DNA of 24,293 bases from CAYNQN01 sp964530525 (GCA_964530525.1 CAZHBH010000034.1:1-24293); one strand, 5' to 3'. Positions 8,183 through 15,722 are shown, counted from the first letter of the stretch. Made by a program: numbers and translations. The notes: generated by a model from the letters alone, not told the origin.

Positions 8183-8205
8183 TCGCTCGAAGCTTACGCG
8201 AGCGA
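8183..8205 (+). promoter_or_regulatory. Hairpin abutting the oxidoreductase start codon
   Basis: TCGCTCG (8183-8189) pairs perfectly with CGAGCGA (8199-8205), leaving a 9-nt loop. The structure ends one base before the ATG at 8207. It covers the only purine-rich stretch there and may limit initiation of the first gene of the operon. Confidence 0.4.
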
Positions 8206-8206
8206 G

Positions 8207-8812
8207 ATGTCGGCTGTGAGCATCCAGCAGACGACCCGCGTCGTCGTGGCGACCGGGATCGGCGGGCAGGGCGTGCAGCTTGCCGCCCAGGTGCTGGCGT
8301 CGGCCGCGATGTTCGAGGGCTTCGAGGTCCAGCTGGTTGCCAGCTACGGCGGGATGATGCGTGGGGGCAACACGGAGGCCACGATCGCCATCGGGGAGGG
8401 TCCTGTGGAGGTGCCACCTGTGGCGCCCACGACCTGGGCCGGCCTGCTGATGCACCACGAGCACCTCGACCAGCTCGTCCCGCGGCTGACCGCTACCAGC
8501 GTCGTCTACGTCAACTCCTCGGTCGTGCCGGCAGGCGTCCTCGCCGGTGCCCCCGGCATCGAGGTGAGGGTGCCGGCGGTGGAGCTGGCCGTGGAGGCGG
8601 GCGACGTGCTCGCAGCGTCCATGGTGCTCCTGGGCGCCCTCGCAGGCGGGACCGGGCTGGTGAGCCTCGACTCGCTCGAGGCGGCGGCGACGGCGGCCCT
8701 CCCCAGCTACCGCGCCCAGCACGCCGCCCTCAACCACCGTGCTCTGGGTCTCGGATACGCGTTCCCCTTCGAGGGACCACAGGCGTGGTCGACCGATCGG
8801 GGCACCTCGTGA
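8207..8812 (+). CDS. 2-oxoacid:ferredoxin oxidoreductase, gamma subunit
   Basis: The 201-aa protein matches the pyruvate/ketoisovalerate oxidoreductase gamma domain, with the GIGGQGV motif at 17-23 and the conserved SYGGMMRGGNTEA segment. It is the CoA-binding domain that helps accept the acyl group from the thiamine-bound intermediate. It is the first gene of a four-gene operon encoding separate gamma, delta, alpha and beta chains, the arrangement of archaeal and some actinobacterial pyruvate, valine or 2-oxoglutarate oxidoreductases. Its TGA overlaps the GTG of the ferredoxin gene (GTGA), indicating translational coupling. The start is taken as ATG 8207; a GTG three codons later is possible. 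Operators at 8129 and 8165 lie just upstream. Confidence 0.92.
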   Translation: MSAVSIQQTTRVVVATGIGGQGVQLAAQVLASAAMFEGFEVQLVASYGGMMRGGNTEATIAIGEGPVEVPPVAPTTWAGLLMHHEHLDQLVPRLTATSVVYVNSSVVPAGVLAGAPGIEVRVPAVELAVEAGDVLAASMVLLGALAGGTGLVSLDSLEAAATAALPSYRAQHAALNHRALGLGYAFPFEGPQAWSTDRGTS

Positions 8813-9135
8813 GCGCGGGGGCTGAGGGGCAGGACAGGGCCGTGGAAGTGGTCCGCTCCCGCGGGACCGTGGTGATCAACAGGGACGCTTGCAAGGGGTG
8901 CGACCTCTGCATCGACGCGTGCCCCCCCGGCGTGCTGCGCATGACCACCACGGAGCTGAACGAGCGGGGCTACCGGTACCCGATCCTCTTCGAGGGCTGC
9001 ACGGCCTGCAAGGCCTGTTCGCAGATCTGCCCCGACTTCGTCTTCCAGGTCTACAAGTACGACGAGCCGCTCGACCGCCCGCTCGAGGGGGACGCCGGGT
9101 CGTCGGGCATGAACGAGGAGGTCGCTGCCCGATGA
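8809..9135 (+). CDS. 2-oxoacid:ferredoxin oxidoreductase, delta subunit (2x[4Fe-4S] ferredoxin)
   Basis: The 108-aa protein has two complete CxxCxxCxxxCP cluster motifs, with Cys 28/31/34/38 and Cys 64/67/70/74. It passes electrons from the catalytic subunits to external ferredoxin. I chose the GTG at 8809, which overlaps the gamma stop (GTGA), over an in-frame GTG at 8785 inside gamma. The 3' end overlaps the alpha gene by ATGA. A ferredoxin subunit of this kind makes the complex a ferredoxin-type oxidoreductase rather than an NAD-linked dehydrogenase. Confidence 0.93.
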   Translation: MSAGAEGQDRAVEVVRSRGTVVINRDACKGCDLCIDACPPGVLRMTTTELNERGYRYPILFEGCTACKACSQICPDFVFQVYKYDEPLDRPLEGDAGSSGMNEEVAAR

Positions 9136-10226
9136 CCCGGCGGCTGATGGAGGGCTCGGAGGCCATCGCGGAGGCGATGATCATGGCGGGCTGCCGGTTC
9201 TTCGCGGGATACCCCATGACACCGTTCACCGAAGTGCTCGAGCAGATGGCGAAGAAGCTCCCGCCCGTGGGCGGGGTGTGCATGAACGCCGAGAGCGAGC
9301 TGGAGGCCATCGGCATGGTGTGGGGGGCGGCGGCCACCGGCACGCGGGCAGCCACCGGATCGGTGGGCCAGGGGCTCTCTCTCATGCAGGAGTCGCTCTC
9401 GGAGGCCTCGCTGGCGCGGCTGCCGTTCGTGGTGTTGAACATGGCCCGATCCCAGGCCGACTACTTCCAGGCGACTAGGGGAGGAGGTCACGGCGACTAC
9501 CGCACCCCGGTGCTGGCGCCCATCGACGCCCCCGAAGCGGTGGAGCTGGTCCAGCACGCGTTCGACCTGGCCGACGAGTGGCGGAACCCGGTGCTCGTCT
9601 ACGGCGACTACTACCTGGCGCACACCTCGCTGGCCCTGGAGATCCCCCAGCGCGACCCGATGCTGCTGCCCACGAAGCCGTGGGCCCTCGACGGGAGCTC
9701 CGGAGGCACGGGACGGGCGAAGCTGGTGTCGTTCCTGGGCGACGGCAAGCAGCGCGACGGCGCCGGCTACGACCTGTCGGACTACTACGCGCGGATGAGC
9801 GAGCACTGGCGGGCGATGGGCAGCTCGATAGAGCCGATGGTCGAACTGCGGCACACCGACGACGCAGAGCTGGTGCTCGTCGCCTTCGGGACTCCGGCGA
9901 AGTTCGTCCGCTACGTGGTGGGCGAGCTGAGGGCGGAGGGCATGCGCGTCGGCTACGCCCGTCCGATCACGCTCTACCCCTTCCCTACGGCGGCGCTGGC
10001 CGCCTTGGCGCCCGGTGTCAAGGCCTTCGCGGTGTACGAGAACAGCGCGGGGCAGATGGTGGACGACGTCCGCCTGGCCGTCCTCGGCGGTGCGCCCGTG
10101 GAGTTCATCGGCGGGCTCACCATGGACAAGTCGGCCTTCGGCATCGGGCCCGACCTGGACGTGGCCGTCATCCGGGCCCGCGTCGAGCAGGTGGCGGAAG
10201 CTCACGGGATCCACAGGAGGCTTTGA
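9132..10226 (+). CDS. korA: 2-oxoacid:ferredoxin oxidoreductase, alpha subunit
   Basis: The 364-aa protein begins with the pyrimidine-side thiamine-diphosphate-binding domain of the family, with AGYPMTPFTE at 25-34 and MNAESELEAIGM near 51-62. It continues into the transketolase C-like domain (LVLVAFGTPAKFVRYVV and PITLYPFP). With the beta chain it decarboxylates a 2-oxoacid to an acyl-CoA. The start at ATG 9132 overlaps the ferredoxin stop (ATGA). The frame is open further upstream, but that would run through the ferredoxin gene. Which 2-oxoacid is used (pyruvate, 2-oxoglutarate, branched-chain or aryl) cannot be settled from motifs alone, so the symbol names the family. Confidence 0.92.
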   Translation: MTRRLMEGSEAIAEAMIMAGCRFFAGYPMTPFTEVLEQMAKKLPPVGGVCMNAESELEAIGMVWGAAATGTRAATGSVGQGLSLMQESLSEASLARLPFVVLNMARSQADYFQATRGGGHGDYRTPVLAPIDAPEAVELVQHAFDLADEWRNPVLVYGDYYLAHTSLALEIPQRDPMLLPTKPWALDGSSGGTGRAKLVSFLGDGKQRDGAGYDLSDYYARMSEHWRAMGSSIEPMVELRHTDDAELVLVAFGTPAKFVRYVVGELRAEGMRVGYARPITLYPFPTAALAALAPGVKAFAVYENSAGQMVDDVRLAVLGGAPVEFIGGLTMDKSAFGIGPDLDVAVIRARVEQVAEAHGIHRRL

Positions 10227-10227
10227 C

Positions 10228-11025
10228 GTGAACGAGCAGCTGAGGGTCGTCCCGACCGACGAACCCCCCACGCGACCGAGCAGGCTCGTCGACGACTTCA
10301 CCCCCGAGCTGATCGACGTCGGCGAGCACCACCTGTGCCCCGGGTGCGGCGAGCCGGTGGCCATGAGGCTGATGGTGGAGGTCTTGGCCGAGCTCGACCT
10401 GGTGCACCGGTCGGTGGCCGTCTTCGGGATCGGTTGCTACACGGCGTTCTCGAACAACCTCGACTGCGAGGTGCTCCAAGCACTGCACGGGAGGGCGCCG
10501 TCGGTGGCCACCGGCGTGAAGCGGGCGAGGCCCGACCTCGCGTGCGTGACGGTGCAGGGCGATGGCGACATGGTGAACGAAGGACTCCAGGAGCTGCTGC
10601 ACACCGCCGCGCGCGGTGAGGCCGTCACCTGCGTGCTGCTGAACAACGGCGTGTTCGGTGAGACCGGCGGGCACATGACCTCGACGACCGTGATAGGTCA
10701 GCGCACCAAGAACACCCTCGACGGTCGCGACCCCCACCTGCACGGCCAGCCGATACGGGCGGCCGACCTGGTGGCCCAGCTCGACGGCGCCGCCTACGTG
10801 GCGCGCGGAGCCGTGAACACGGCGGGCAACGTGGCCAAGACCAAGCGCATGATCGAACGTGCGCTGGAGGTGCAGCTCTCTGGCGCCGGGTTCTCGTTCG
10901 TGGAGATCCTCACCATGTGCCCCACCGGTTGGTTCATCCGCACCGAAGAGGCCCCCGACTACCTGGCGGGCACGCTTGCAGGCGTGCACGTGGGAGGCGT
11001 GTTGAAGGACTCCCTAGCCGGCTGA
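10228..11025 (+). CDS. korB: 2-oxoacid:ferredoxin oxidoreductase, beta subunit (TPP and FeS)
   Basis: The 265-aa protein has the thiamine-diphosphate/Mg motif GDGDMVNEG (111-119) running to NN (139-140). All four family [4Fe-4S] ligands are present: C37 and C40 in CPGCG, C70 in GIGCY and C231 in MCPTGW. The catalytic core is therefore intact. The GTG at 10228 follows AGGAGG (10215-10220) and lies one base after the alpha stop. This is the last gene of the operon. It converges with the hydroxyacid dehydrogenase gene across a bidirectional hairpin. Confidence 0.93.
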   Translation: MNEQLRVVPTDEPPTRPSRLVDDFTPELIDVGEHHLCPGCGEPVAMRLMVEVLAELDLVHRSVAVFGIGCYTAFSNNLDCEVLQALHGRAPSVATGVKRARPDLACVTVQGDGDMVNEGLQELLHTAARGEAVTCVLLNNGVFGETGGHMTSTTVIGQRTKNTLDGRDPHLHGQPIRAADLVAQLDGAAYVARGAVNTAGNVAKTKRMIERALEVQLSGAGFSFVEILTMCPTGWFIRTEEAPDYLAGTLAGVHVGGVLKDSLAG

Positions 11026-11040
11026 GGCCCCTCAGCCGAC
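11017..11040. terminator. Bidirectional hairpin built from both stop-codon regions
   Basis: GCCGGCTGAGG (11017-11027) and CCTCAGCCGAC (11030-11040) pair at 10 of 11 positions. The stem contains the TGA of the beta-subunit gene and the TCA (stop) of the convergent dehydrogenase gene, so one structure can end both transcripts. Confidence 0.65.
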
Positions 11041-12090
11041 CTTCGTGTCGACCAGGTTCTGGAGCGGCTCGCCGTCGATGTAGCGGCGCAGGTTCGAGCG
11101 GAACAGCTCGTAGAGGTTGGCCCAGAACCTGTCGGGCGAGGTCGCCGAGTGGGGAGAGATGAACAGGTTGGGGACGTCCCAGAGGGGAGACGACTCGGCC
11201 AGGGGCTCGTCTCGGACCACGTCGATGGCGGCTGCCCCCAGGTGCCCCGAGGTCAGCGCCCCCACCAGAGCGTCCTCGACGACCGCCGAACCCCTGCCGA
11301 CGTTGCAGAAGAACGTGCCGGGCCTCATGGCGGCGAAGGCCGCCGCATCGAAGAGGTCGATCGTCTCGGCCGTCTCGGGAACCGCTGCGACGACCACGTC
11401 GGAACGGGCGAGGAGCTCTCCCAACCGGTCGTGGGTGAGCAGCTCGTCGACATCGGGATCCACCTGGCCGGGTTCGGCGCTGCGCCGGGTGGCCACGACC
11501 TGCATCCCGAACGCGCGGCCCTTGCGTGCGACCTGGCGTCCTATTGCGCCGAGACCCACGACCCCCAGGGTCGAGCCGGCGAGCTCGCGCCCGTAGGCGG
11601 GAGTCCAGCGGTGCTCGACCTGGGCCGAGTCGATCTCCGGCAAGCGCTTCCACACCTGCAGGACGCGGCCCATCACGAACTCGGAGATGGACACGGCGTT
11701 GACCCCGGCCGCGGACGTGAGCTGCACCCCGTCGAGCCCCGCCGACAGCAGCTGGCTCACGCCGGCGCCCATGCCCTGCACCCATCGGAGGTTGGGAGCC
11801 AGCCGCGTGATGTCGAAGGGCAGGTCTTGGGCGAGCACGACCTCGACGCGGCTGAAGGCGTCGACCTGCTCGTCGGTGAGCTCGGGTGCCTCGGACCTCA
11901 GGTCTGCGGCGGGATCGGCGCCCCGCTTGGTGCGCAGGGCGTCGTCCTCGACGTAACGCACGTCGAGGATCTCGATCCGCTCGTCCATCGAGCGGATCGC
12001 AGCGAGGTCGGAGTCGAGCTCCTCGGCGGGTCGGGCCTCCCAGACCGACGGGTAGGTGATGCCCACGACGATGGATCGATCGGGCTGCAC
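11032..12090 (-). CDS. D-isomer-specific 2-hydroxyacid dehydrogenase
   Basis: The 352-aa protein has the split catalytic/NAD-binding architecture of the SerA/LdhA/GhrA superfamily. The NAD motif GLGAIG is at 179-184. The catalytic triad is likely Arg266 (in NVGRGSAV), Glu295 (in DEPL) and His314 (in SPHSA). It interconverts a 2-hydroxyacid and a 2-oxoacid with NAD(P). Because the next operon encodes a 2-oxoacid oxidoreductase, this enzyme probably feeds or drains that 2-oxoacid pool. The GTG at 12090 is chosen for its AGAGGAG Shine-Dalgarno sequence about 6 nt upstream; the frame is open further upstream but runs into the divergent promoter. It is divergent from the ABC importer genes. Confidence 0.9.
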   Translation of the reverse strand: MQPDRSIVVGITYPSVWEARPAEELDSDLAAIRSMDERIEILDVRYVEDDALRTKRGADPAADLRSEAPELTDEQVDAFSRVEVVLAQDLPFDITRLAPNLRWVQGMGAGVSQLLSAGLDGVQLTSAAGVNAVSISEFVMGRVLQVWKRLPEIDSAQVEHRWTPAYGRELAGSTLGVVGLGAIGRQVARKGRAFGMQVVATRRSAEPGQVDPDVDELLTHDRLGELLARSDVVVAAVPETAETIDLFDAAAFAAMRPGTFFCNVGRGSAVVEDALVGALTSGHLGAAAIDVVRDEPLAESSPLWDVPNLFISPHSATSPDRFWANLYELFRSNLRRYIDGEPLQNLVDTKVG

Positions 12091-12218
12091 GGCGACTCCT
12101 CTGGTTGGGCGGGGGGAGTCCGACGGGCCCCCGAGGTCGGTAGCTGCTGTGAGATCGAGATTCTCGTTGACAAGAACGATCGTAGATCGCCGGTCCTGCG
12201 TGAGCAAAATCATTGTAC

Positions 12219-12247
12219 TTGAAACTGAGATCAGTGTTCTGTACGGT
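12219..12247 (+). promoter_or_regulatory. Promoter of the ABC importer operon (leaderless)
   Basis: The -35 TTGAAA (12219-12224), a 17-nt spacer and the -10 TACGGT (12242-12247) lie upstream. The GTG start at 12254 follows the -10 after 6 nt, so the mRNA is predicted to be leaderless. Confidence 0.6.
12227..12241. promoter_or_regulatory. Degenerate operator 3 (GAGATC-AGT-GTTCTG)
   Basis: The right arm is identical to operators 1 and 2; the left arm matches CAGAAC at 4 of 6 positions. Like them it is followed at once by a -10-like hexamer (TACGGT). It fills the promoter spacer, the expected place for a repressor. Confidence 0.5.
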
Positions 12248-12253
12248 TGTGCC

Positions 12254-13042
12254 GTGGGACACATCGTCCGCGTAGATGCGGTGGAGAGGCACTTCGACGC
12301 TGGGAAGAGGGTCGTCCACGCCCTCGGTCCTCTTTCGCTCGAGGTCGCCGACGGCGAGTTCCTATCGATCGTCGGGCCCTCGGGTTGTGGCAAGAGCACC
12401 TTGCTGAGGATCATCGCCGGACTGGTAAAGCCCTCGGTCGGCTCGGTTGAGATCCGCCACAAGGACCCGGCCAGGTCTCTCATGGCGATGGTCTTCCAGG
12501 ACCACAGCGTCTTCCCCTGGAAGACCGTCGAGGCCAACGTGCGCTACGGGCTAGACATCCGCGGCACCCTGCCCCGCGGCAAGCGGGCGGAGGTGGTGGC
12601 GGCTCAGCTCGCACGCTTCGGGCTGACCGACTTCGCCAAGGCCCTCCCCGACACCTTGTCGGGTGGCATGCGCCAGCGGGTCGCCATCGCCCGGGCCCAG
12701 GTGCTCCAGCCCGAGATCATGCTGATGGACGAGCCCTTCGCCTCGGTCGATGCCCAGATGCGCACCCTGCTCCAGGACGAGCTGGTCACGCTGTGGGAGG
12801 CAGATCGTCGCACCGTGGTGTTCATCACCCACAGCATCGAGGAGGCCATCTTCCTCAGCGACAGGGTGACGGTGATGTCGGCCCGCCCCGGCACGATCTG
12901 TGCCGAGTTCGAGGTGCCCTTCGGCCGGCCGCGCGACCACTCGATCCGAGGATCGGCAGACTTCGCGGCGCTCCACGAGGAGATCTGGGAAGTGCTTCGA
13001 GCGGAGGCGACCAAGCCCCTGCAGTCGGTGGAGGCTGCGTGA
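12254..13042 (+). CDS. ABC transporter ATPase, nitrate/sulfonate/taurine (NitT/TauT) type
   Basis: The 262-aa protein has Walker A GPSGCGKST (41-49), a Q-loop in VFQDHSVFPWKTV (Q82), signature LSGGMRQR (135-142) and Walker B IMLMDE (155-160). The Q-loop followed by PWKTV is typical of SsuB/TauB/NrtD-type importers. It hydrolyses ATP to power the permease encoded next. I chose the GTG at 12254 because it sits 6 nt after a good -10 and opens directly into the family N-terminus; longer in-frame versions would cover the promoter. Its stop overlaps the permease GTG (GTGA). Confidence 0.92.
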   Translation: MGHIVRVDAVERHFDAGKRVVHALGPLSLEVADGEFLSIVGPSGCGKSTLLRIIAGLVKPSVGSVEIRHKDPARSLMAMVFQDHSVFPWKTVEANVRYGLDIRGTLPRGKRAEVVAAQLARFGLTDFAKALPDTLSGGMRQRVAIARAQVLQPEIMLMDEPFASVDAQMRTLLQDELVTLWEADRRTVVFITHSIEEAIFLSDRVTVMSARPGTICAEFEVPFGRPRDHSIRGSADFAALHEEIWEVLRAEATKPLQSVEAA

Positions 13043-14016
13043 GCACCCGGGACGCTGCTGCAGGCGCCCCCGCGGGCGCTCCCGAGGTGCATGGCTCCGC
13101 GGCACCGGGCATAGACCGCGCGGGGCCGACCGCTCAGCCGCTTGTCGGGGGGCCGTCAAGGGCGTCCACGAGCGATGGCCGCCGGGGCCGGAACGGCGAG
13201 GTGATCGTCAAGCGCCTCCCCGGCCGCGAGGAGAAGGACCCCGCGCTCTACCGCAGGCGCCGCCGCCTGTTGGAGGTGGTGCTCGCAATAGCGGTCCCGG
13301 TAGCGGCCCTGGCCCTGTGGCAGCTGGCTGCACAGGTCGGCTGGCTCGACCCCAAGTTCTTCCCCGCTCCCACCCGGATCTGGGAGACCACGAGGGACCT
13401 GATCGAGAGCGGGCGGCTCCAGAGCGACACGTGGCTCACCTCGAAGCGAGTCCTCTACGGCTTCGGGTTGGGGTGCGTCTCCGGCATCGTCGTGGCGGTC
13501 GCGTTGTCCATGTCGAGGCTGGCGCGCGCGGCGCTCGAACCGACGCTCTACGGCCTCTACACGGTCCCGAAGCTCGCGCTGCTCCCCTTGCTGCTGTTGA
13601 TCTTCGGCATCGGGGAGTCGTCGGTGATCCTGCTGATAGCGATCAACTGCTTCTTCCTGGTGTTCATCCCGGCGCTCCACGCCTTCGCCACGGTGCCCGA
13701 GGGCTACCAGGAGGTCGCCAAGTCGGTGCGGTCGAGCCGGTGGCAGACGTTCCGCCACGTCTCTTGGCCGTCTGCTCTGCCAGAGATCTTCGTGTCGTTC
13801 CGCATCGCGGCGGGAGCAGCCGTGCTCACCGTGGTGGCGGTGGAGTTCGTGACTGGCCGCGAGGGACTGGGGTTCCTCATCTGGAACTCCTGGAACCTCT
13901 TCTTCGCTCCCCAGATGTACGTGGGGATCGTCGTGGTGGCCGTCCTCGGCGCGCTCTTCACCTTGTTGGTGGGCGCCGTGGGCCGCCGCCTCACCCCTTG
14001 GAGCAAGGAGCGGTAG
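13039..14016 (+). CDS. ABC transporter permease, NitT/TauT type
   Basis: The 325-aa protein has a binding-protein-dependent inner-membrane domain with about six hydrophobic segments from residue 78 onward. The EAA loop at 225-247 (EVAKSVRSSRWQTF, then LP) contacts the ATPase. The usual glycine of EAA-x3-G is Arg231 here. A Pro/Ala/Gly-rich, probably disordered N-terminal tail of about 70 residues precedes the first membrane helix and is longer than usual for the family. Translation is coupled to the ATPase by GTGA. The gene order ATPase, permease, lipoprotein makes a complete importer. Confidence 0.9.
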   Translation: MSTRDAAAGAPAGAPEVHGSAAPGIDRAGPTAQPLVGGPSRASTSDGRRGRNGEVIVKRLPGREEKDPALYRRRRRLLEVVLAIAVPVAALALWQLAAQVGWLDPKFFPAPTRIWETTRDLIESGRLQSDTWLTSKRVLYGFGLGCVSGIVVAVALSMSRLARAALEPTLYGLYTVPKLALLPLLLLIFGIGESSVILLIAINCFFLVFIPALHAFATVPEGYQEVAKSVRSSRWQTFRHVSWPSALPEIFVSFRIAAGAAVLTVVAVEFVTGREGLGFLIWNSWNLFFAPQMYVGIVVVAVLGALFTLLVGAVGRRLTPWSKER

Positions 14017-14066
14017 GGGCGCTCCACGAAGGGCTTCGTTTCCTCAACCAGACCAGGAGGCATCAA

Positions 14067-15221
14067 GTGCGAAGGTTCAAGAACGCAGGGCTCGTCCTGC
14101 TGGTTGGCGTGCTCGTCACAGCGGTCGCCGCGTGCGGCTCCTCGGGCGACTCGGGCCAAGCCAGTACGGCTACGACCAGCCCTCCCAGTCAGAGCAGCGA
14201 CCCGTTCGCCCCCAAGCCGCTGGCACAGCCGGCGACGATCACGGTGGTGGTCCCGCCGCCGGGCGAGTTCGCCCTCCCGTTCTACGTGGCCGAGGCGACC
14301 GACCAGTTCGCCGAGGAGAACCTGACCGTCGAGACGGTGACCACAGACCCCACCAGCGCGTTCGCGCTGCTGGCCAGGGGTGATGCCCAGTTGATGGCCA
14401 CGGGCTTCCTGCCATCCACCATCACCGCGATGAACGAGGGCCTCCCGCTCGTGTGGGTCGGCTCGCTGTTCCAGGGGACCACCACCGACGAGGGGTTCTG
14501 GCTCGACGAGAAGTACATCGGATCCGACGGCAAGCTCGACAAGGCGGCCTTCCTCGGCGACAAGCCCACGTTGGGCTCGCTGACCGGGCCCACCGGCCTC
14601 GCCGCGTACCCCATGTACCGCTACTTCGAGCAGTACGGGGTCTCCGCTCAGAACGGCGACTACACGGTGCAGACCTTCGGCACCACGGGAGACATGGTCG
14701 CCGCCATGGAGAACGGCGCCATCGCCGGGGCCTACCTCACCTCGCCCTTCTACGTGCCCTTCCAGGAGAAGAAGTCAGCCCGCCTGGTGGCTGCCAGCTT
14801 CGGCTCAGAGGGAGCGGGCGACGGCAACACGGCCGTGTGGCTGGCGGACCCGCCCATCTACGGTGCCGTGTGGGTCGCCTCGAACGACTTCCTCAGGTCC
14901 GAGCCCGACGTGGCGGCAGCCTTCTTCCGTGCCATCGCACGAACGGTCGACACCTACCTCGATGGCAACTACAAGACCGGTCCCCACAGCACGCTGATCG
15001 CCGAGTCGATCAACCAGACGCCGGAGCAGTTCAAGGCGGCCACCGGGCACTTCATCTTCAAGCCCGACCAGGAGGCCCTCACCACGGAGGCCATCGAGGG
15101 CGTCATCGACTTCTGGCTGAAGACGGGGGCCCTACAGCCCAACGACGGGGATCGCCTCGACTTCGACCCCGCAGAGCACACCGTCAGGACGCCCATCAAG
15201 GACGCCATCGGGATGCCCTAG
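14067..15221 (+). CDS. Substrate-binding lipoprotein of the ABC importer (NMT1/SsuA-like)
   Basis: The 384-aa protein has a lipoprotein signal: Arg/Lys start, hydrophobic core and a VAAC lipobox with the lipidated Cys at 23. A Ser/Thr/Gln linker follows, then a periplasmic-binding fold of the NMT1/THI5/SsuA class. Within it, ITVVVPPPGEFALPFYVAEA resembles the usual first strand and helix, and LGSLTGPTGLAAYPMY matches the domain-crossing region. These proteins bind sulfonates, nitrate, pyrimidine precursors or aromatic acids; the ligand cannot be read from the sequence. The GTG start lies 6 nt after AGGAGG (14055-14060). It follows the permease gene by 50 bases. Confidence 0.9.
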   Translation: MRRFKNAGLVLLVGVLVTAVAACGSSGDSGQASTATTSPPSQSSDPFAPKPLAQPATITVVVPPPGEFALPFYVAEATDQFAEENLTVETVTTDPTSAFALLARGDAQLMATGFLPSTITAMNEGLPLVWVGSLFQGTTTDEGFWLDEKYIGSDGKLDKAAFLGDKPTLGSLTGPTGLAAYPMYRYFEQYGVSAQNGDYTVQTFGTTGDMVAAMENGAIAGAYLTSPFYVPFQEKKSARLVAASFGSEGAGDGNTAVWLADPPIYGAVWVASNDFLRSEPDVAAAFFRAIARTVDTYLDGNYKTGPHSTLIAESINQTPEQFKAATGHFIFKPDQEALTTEAIEGVIDFWLKTGALQPNDGDRLDFDPAEHTVRTPIKDAIGMP

Positions 15222-15244
15222 GGAGATCCAGAAGGTCCTGCCCC

Positions 15245-15293
15245 GATCGCCCCCGGGCCGGGCGCTCACCGGCGAACGCCCTGCCCGGCGATC
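15245..15293 (+). terminator. Long hairpin between the binding-protein and EthD-like genes
   Basis: The outer stem is GATCGCC/GGCGATC (15245-15251 with 15287-15293). The inner stem pairs 9 of 10 positions (15255-15264 with 15277-15286), with a CCC bulge and a 12-nt loop. It lies 23 bases after the lipoprotein stop. It could be a partial terminator or an mRNA-stabilising element that sets expression of the downstream gene. Confidence 0.55.
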
Positions 15294-15327
15294 TGAGCAA
15301 CCACTCACCAACGAACAGGAGAAGCAC

Positions 15328-15672
15328 ATGGCTCGCTACGTGATCATCGTCCCCAACACCCCCTTCGAGGGAGGCGAGGACGAGTACCTGAAGTGGTACA
15401 AGGAGGGTCACCTCACGGAGTTCATCGCCGAGGGGTTCGTGTCGGCTGGCCGGTTGTGCCGTCGCATCCCAGGTGCGACTGCGACCAGCGGGTACCCGGT
15501 CCCCGAGCCCGACCAGGACTTCGTGACCATGTACGAGTTCGAGACCGACGACCTCGACGCGAAGCTCGCGGCGCTCAAGGAGCGGAACGTGAACGCTACG
15601 CCGGGCAAGGGCTACATCGACCCGTCCACGATGCGCGTGGGCTTCTACGAGGTGGTCGTGGAGCAGGGTTGA
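15328..15672 (+). CDS. Small EthD-like dimeric alpha/beta-barrel protein
   Basis: The 114-aa protein opens with MARYVIIVPN and a KWYKEGHL segment. This resembles the W-Y-x-x-x-H motif of EthD and related ferredoxin-fold dimeric barrel proteins often found beside catabolic genes. Related small barrels include ring-opening, monooxygenase and isomerase helpers. Whether this one is catalytic is unknown. The ATG follows AGGAGAAG, and the gene is last in the importer operon. A strong terminator follows. The family call rests on pattern recognition only. Confidence 0.7.
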   Translation: MARYVIIVPNTPFEGGEDEYLKWYKEGHLTEFIAEGFVSAGRLCRRIPGATATSGYPVPEPDQDFVTMYEFETDDLDAKLAALKERNVNATPGKGYIDPSTMRVGFYEVVVEQG

Positions 15673-15722
15673 TCGGCGCCGCCACGCGATGCCTCCCCCC
15701 TCATCGCGCGGCCGCGAACGCA

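Noticed and set aside
8078..8737. Long N-terminal extension of the TetR open frame
   Set aside because: It would cover the operator and overlap the oxidoreductase gamma gene. The TetR domain is complete from the ATG at 8077.
11149..12222. Plus-strand 357-codon frame opposite the hydroxyacid dehydrogenase
   Set aside because: It is a shadow frame rich in Gly/His/Arg/Asp. The minus strand has NAD-binding and catalytic motifs and a good ribosome-binding site.
12900..14066. Plus-strand frame running into the binding lipoprotein from upstream
   Set aside because: The upstream part is a shadow of the permease gene. The lipoprotein signal and AGGAGG place the real start at 14067.
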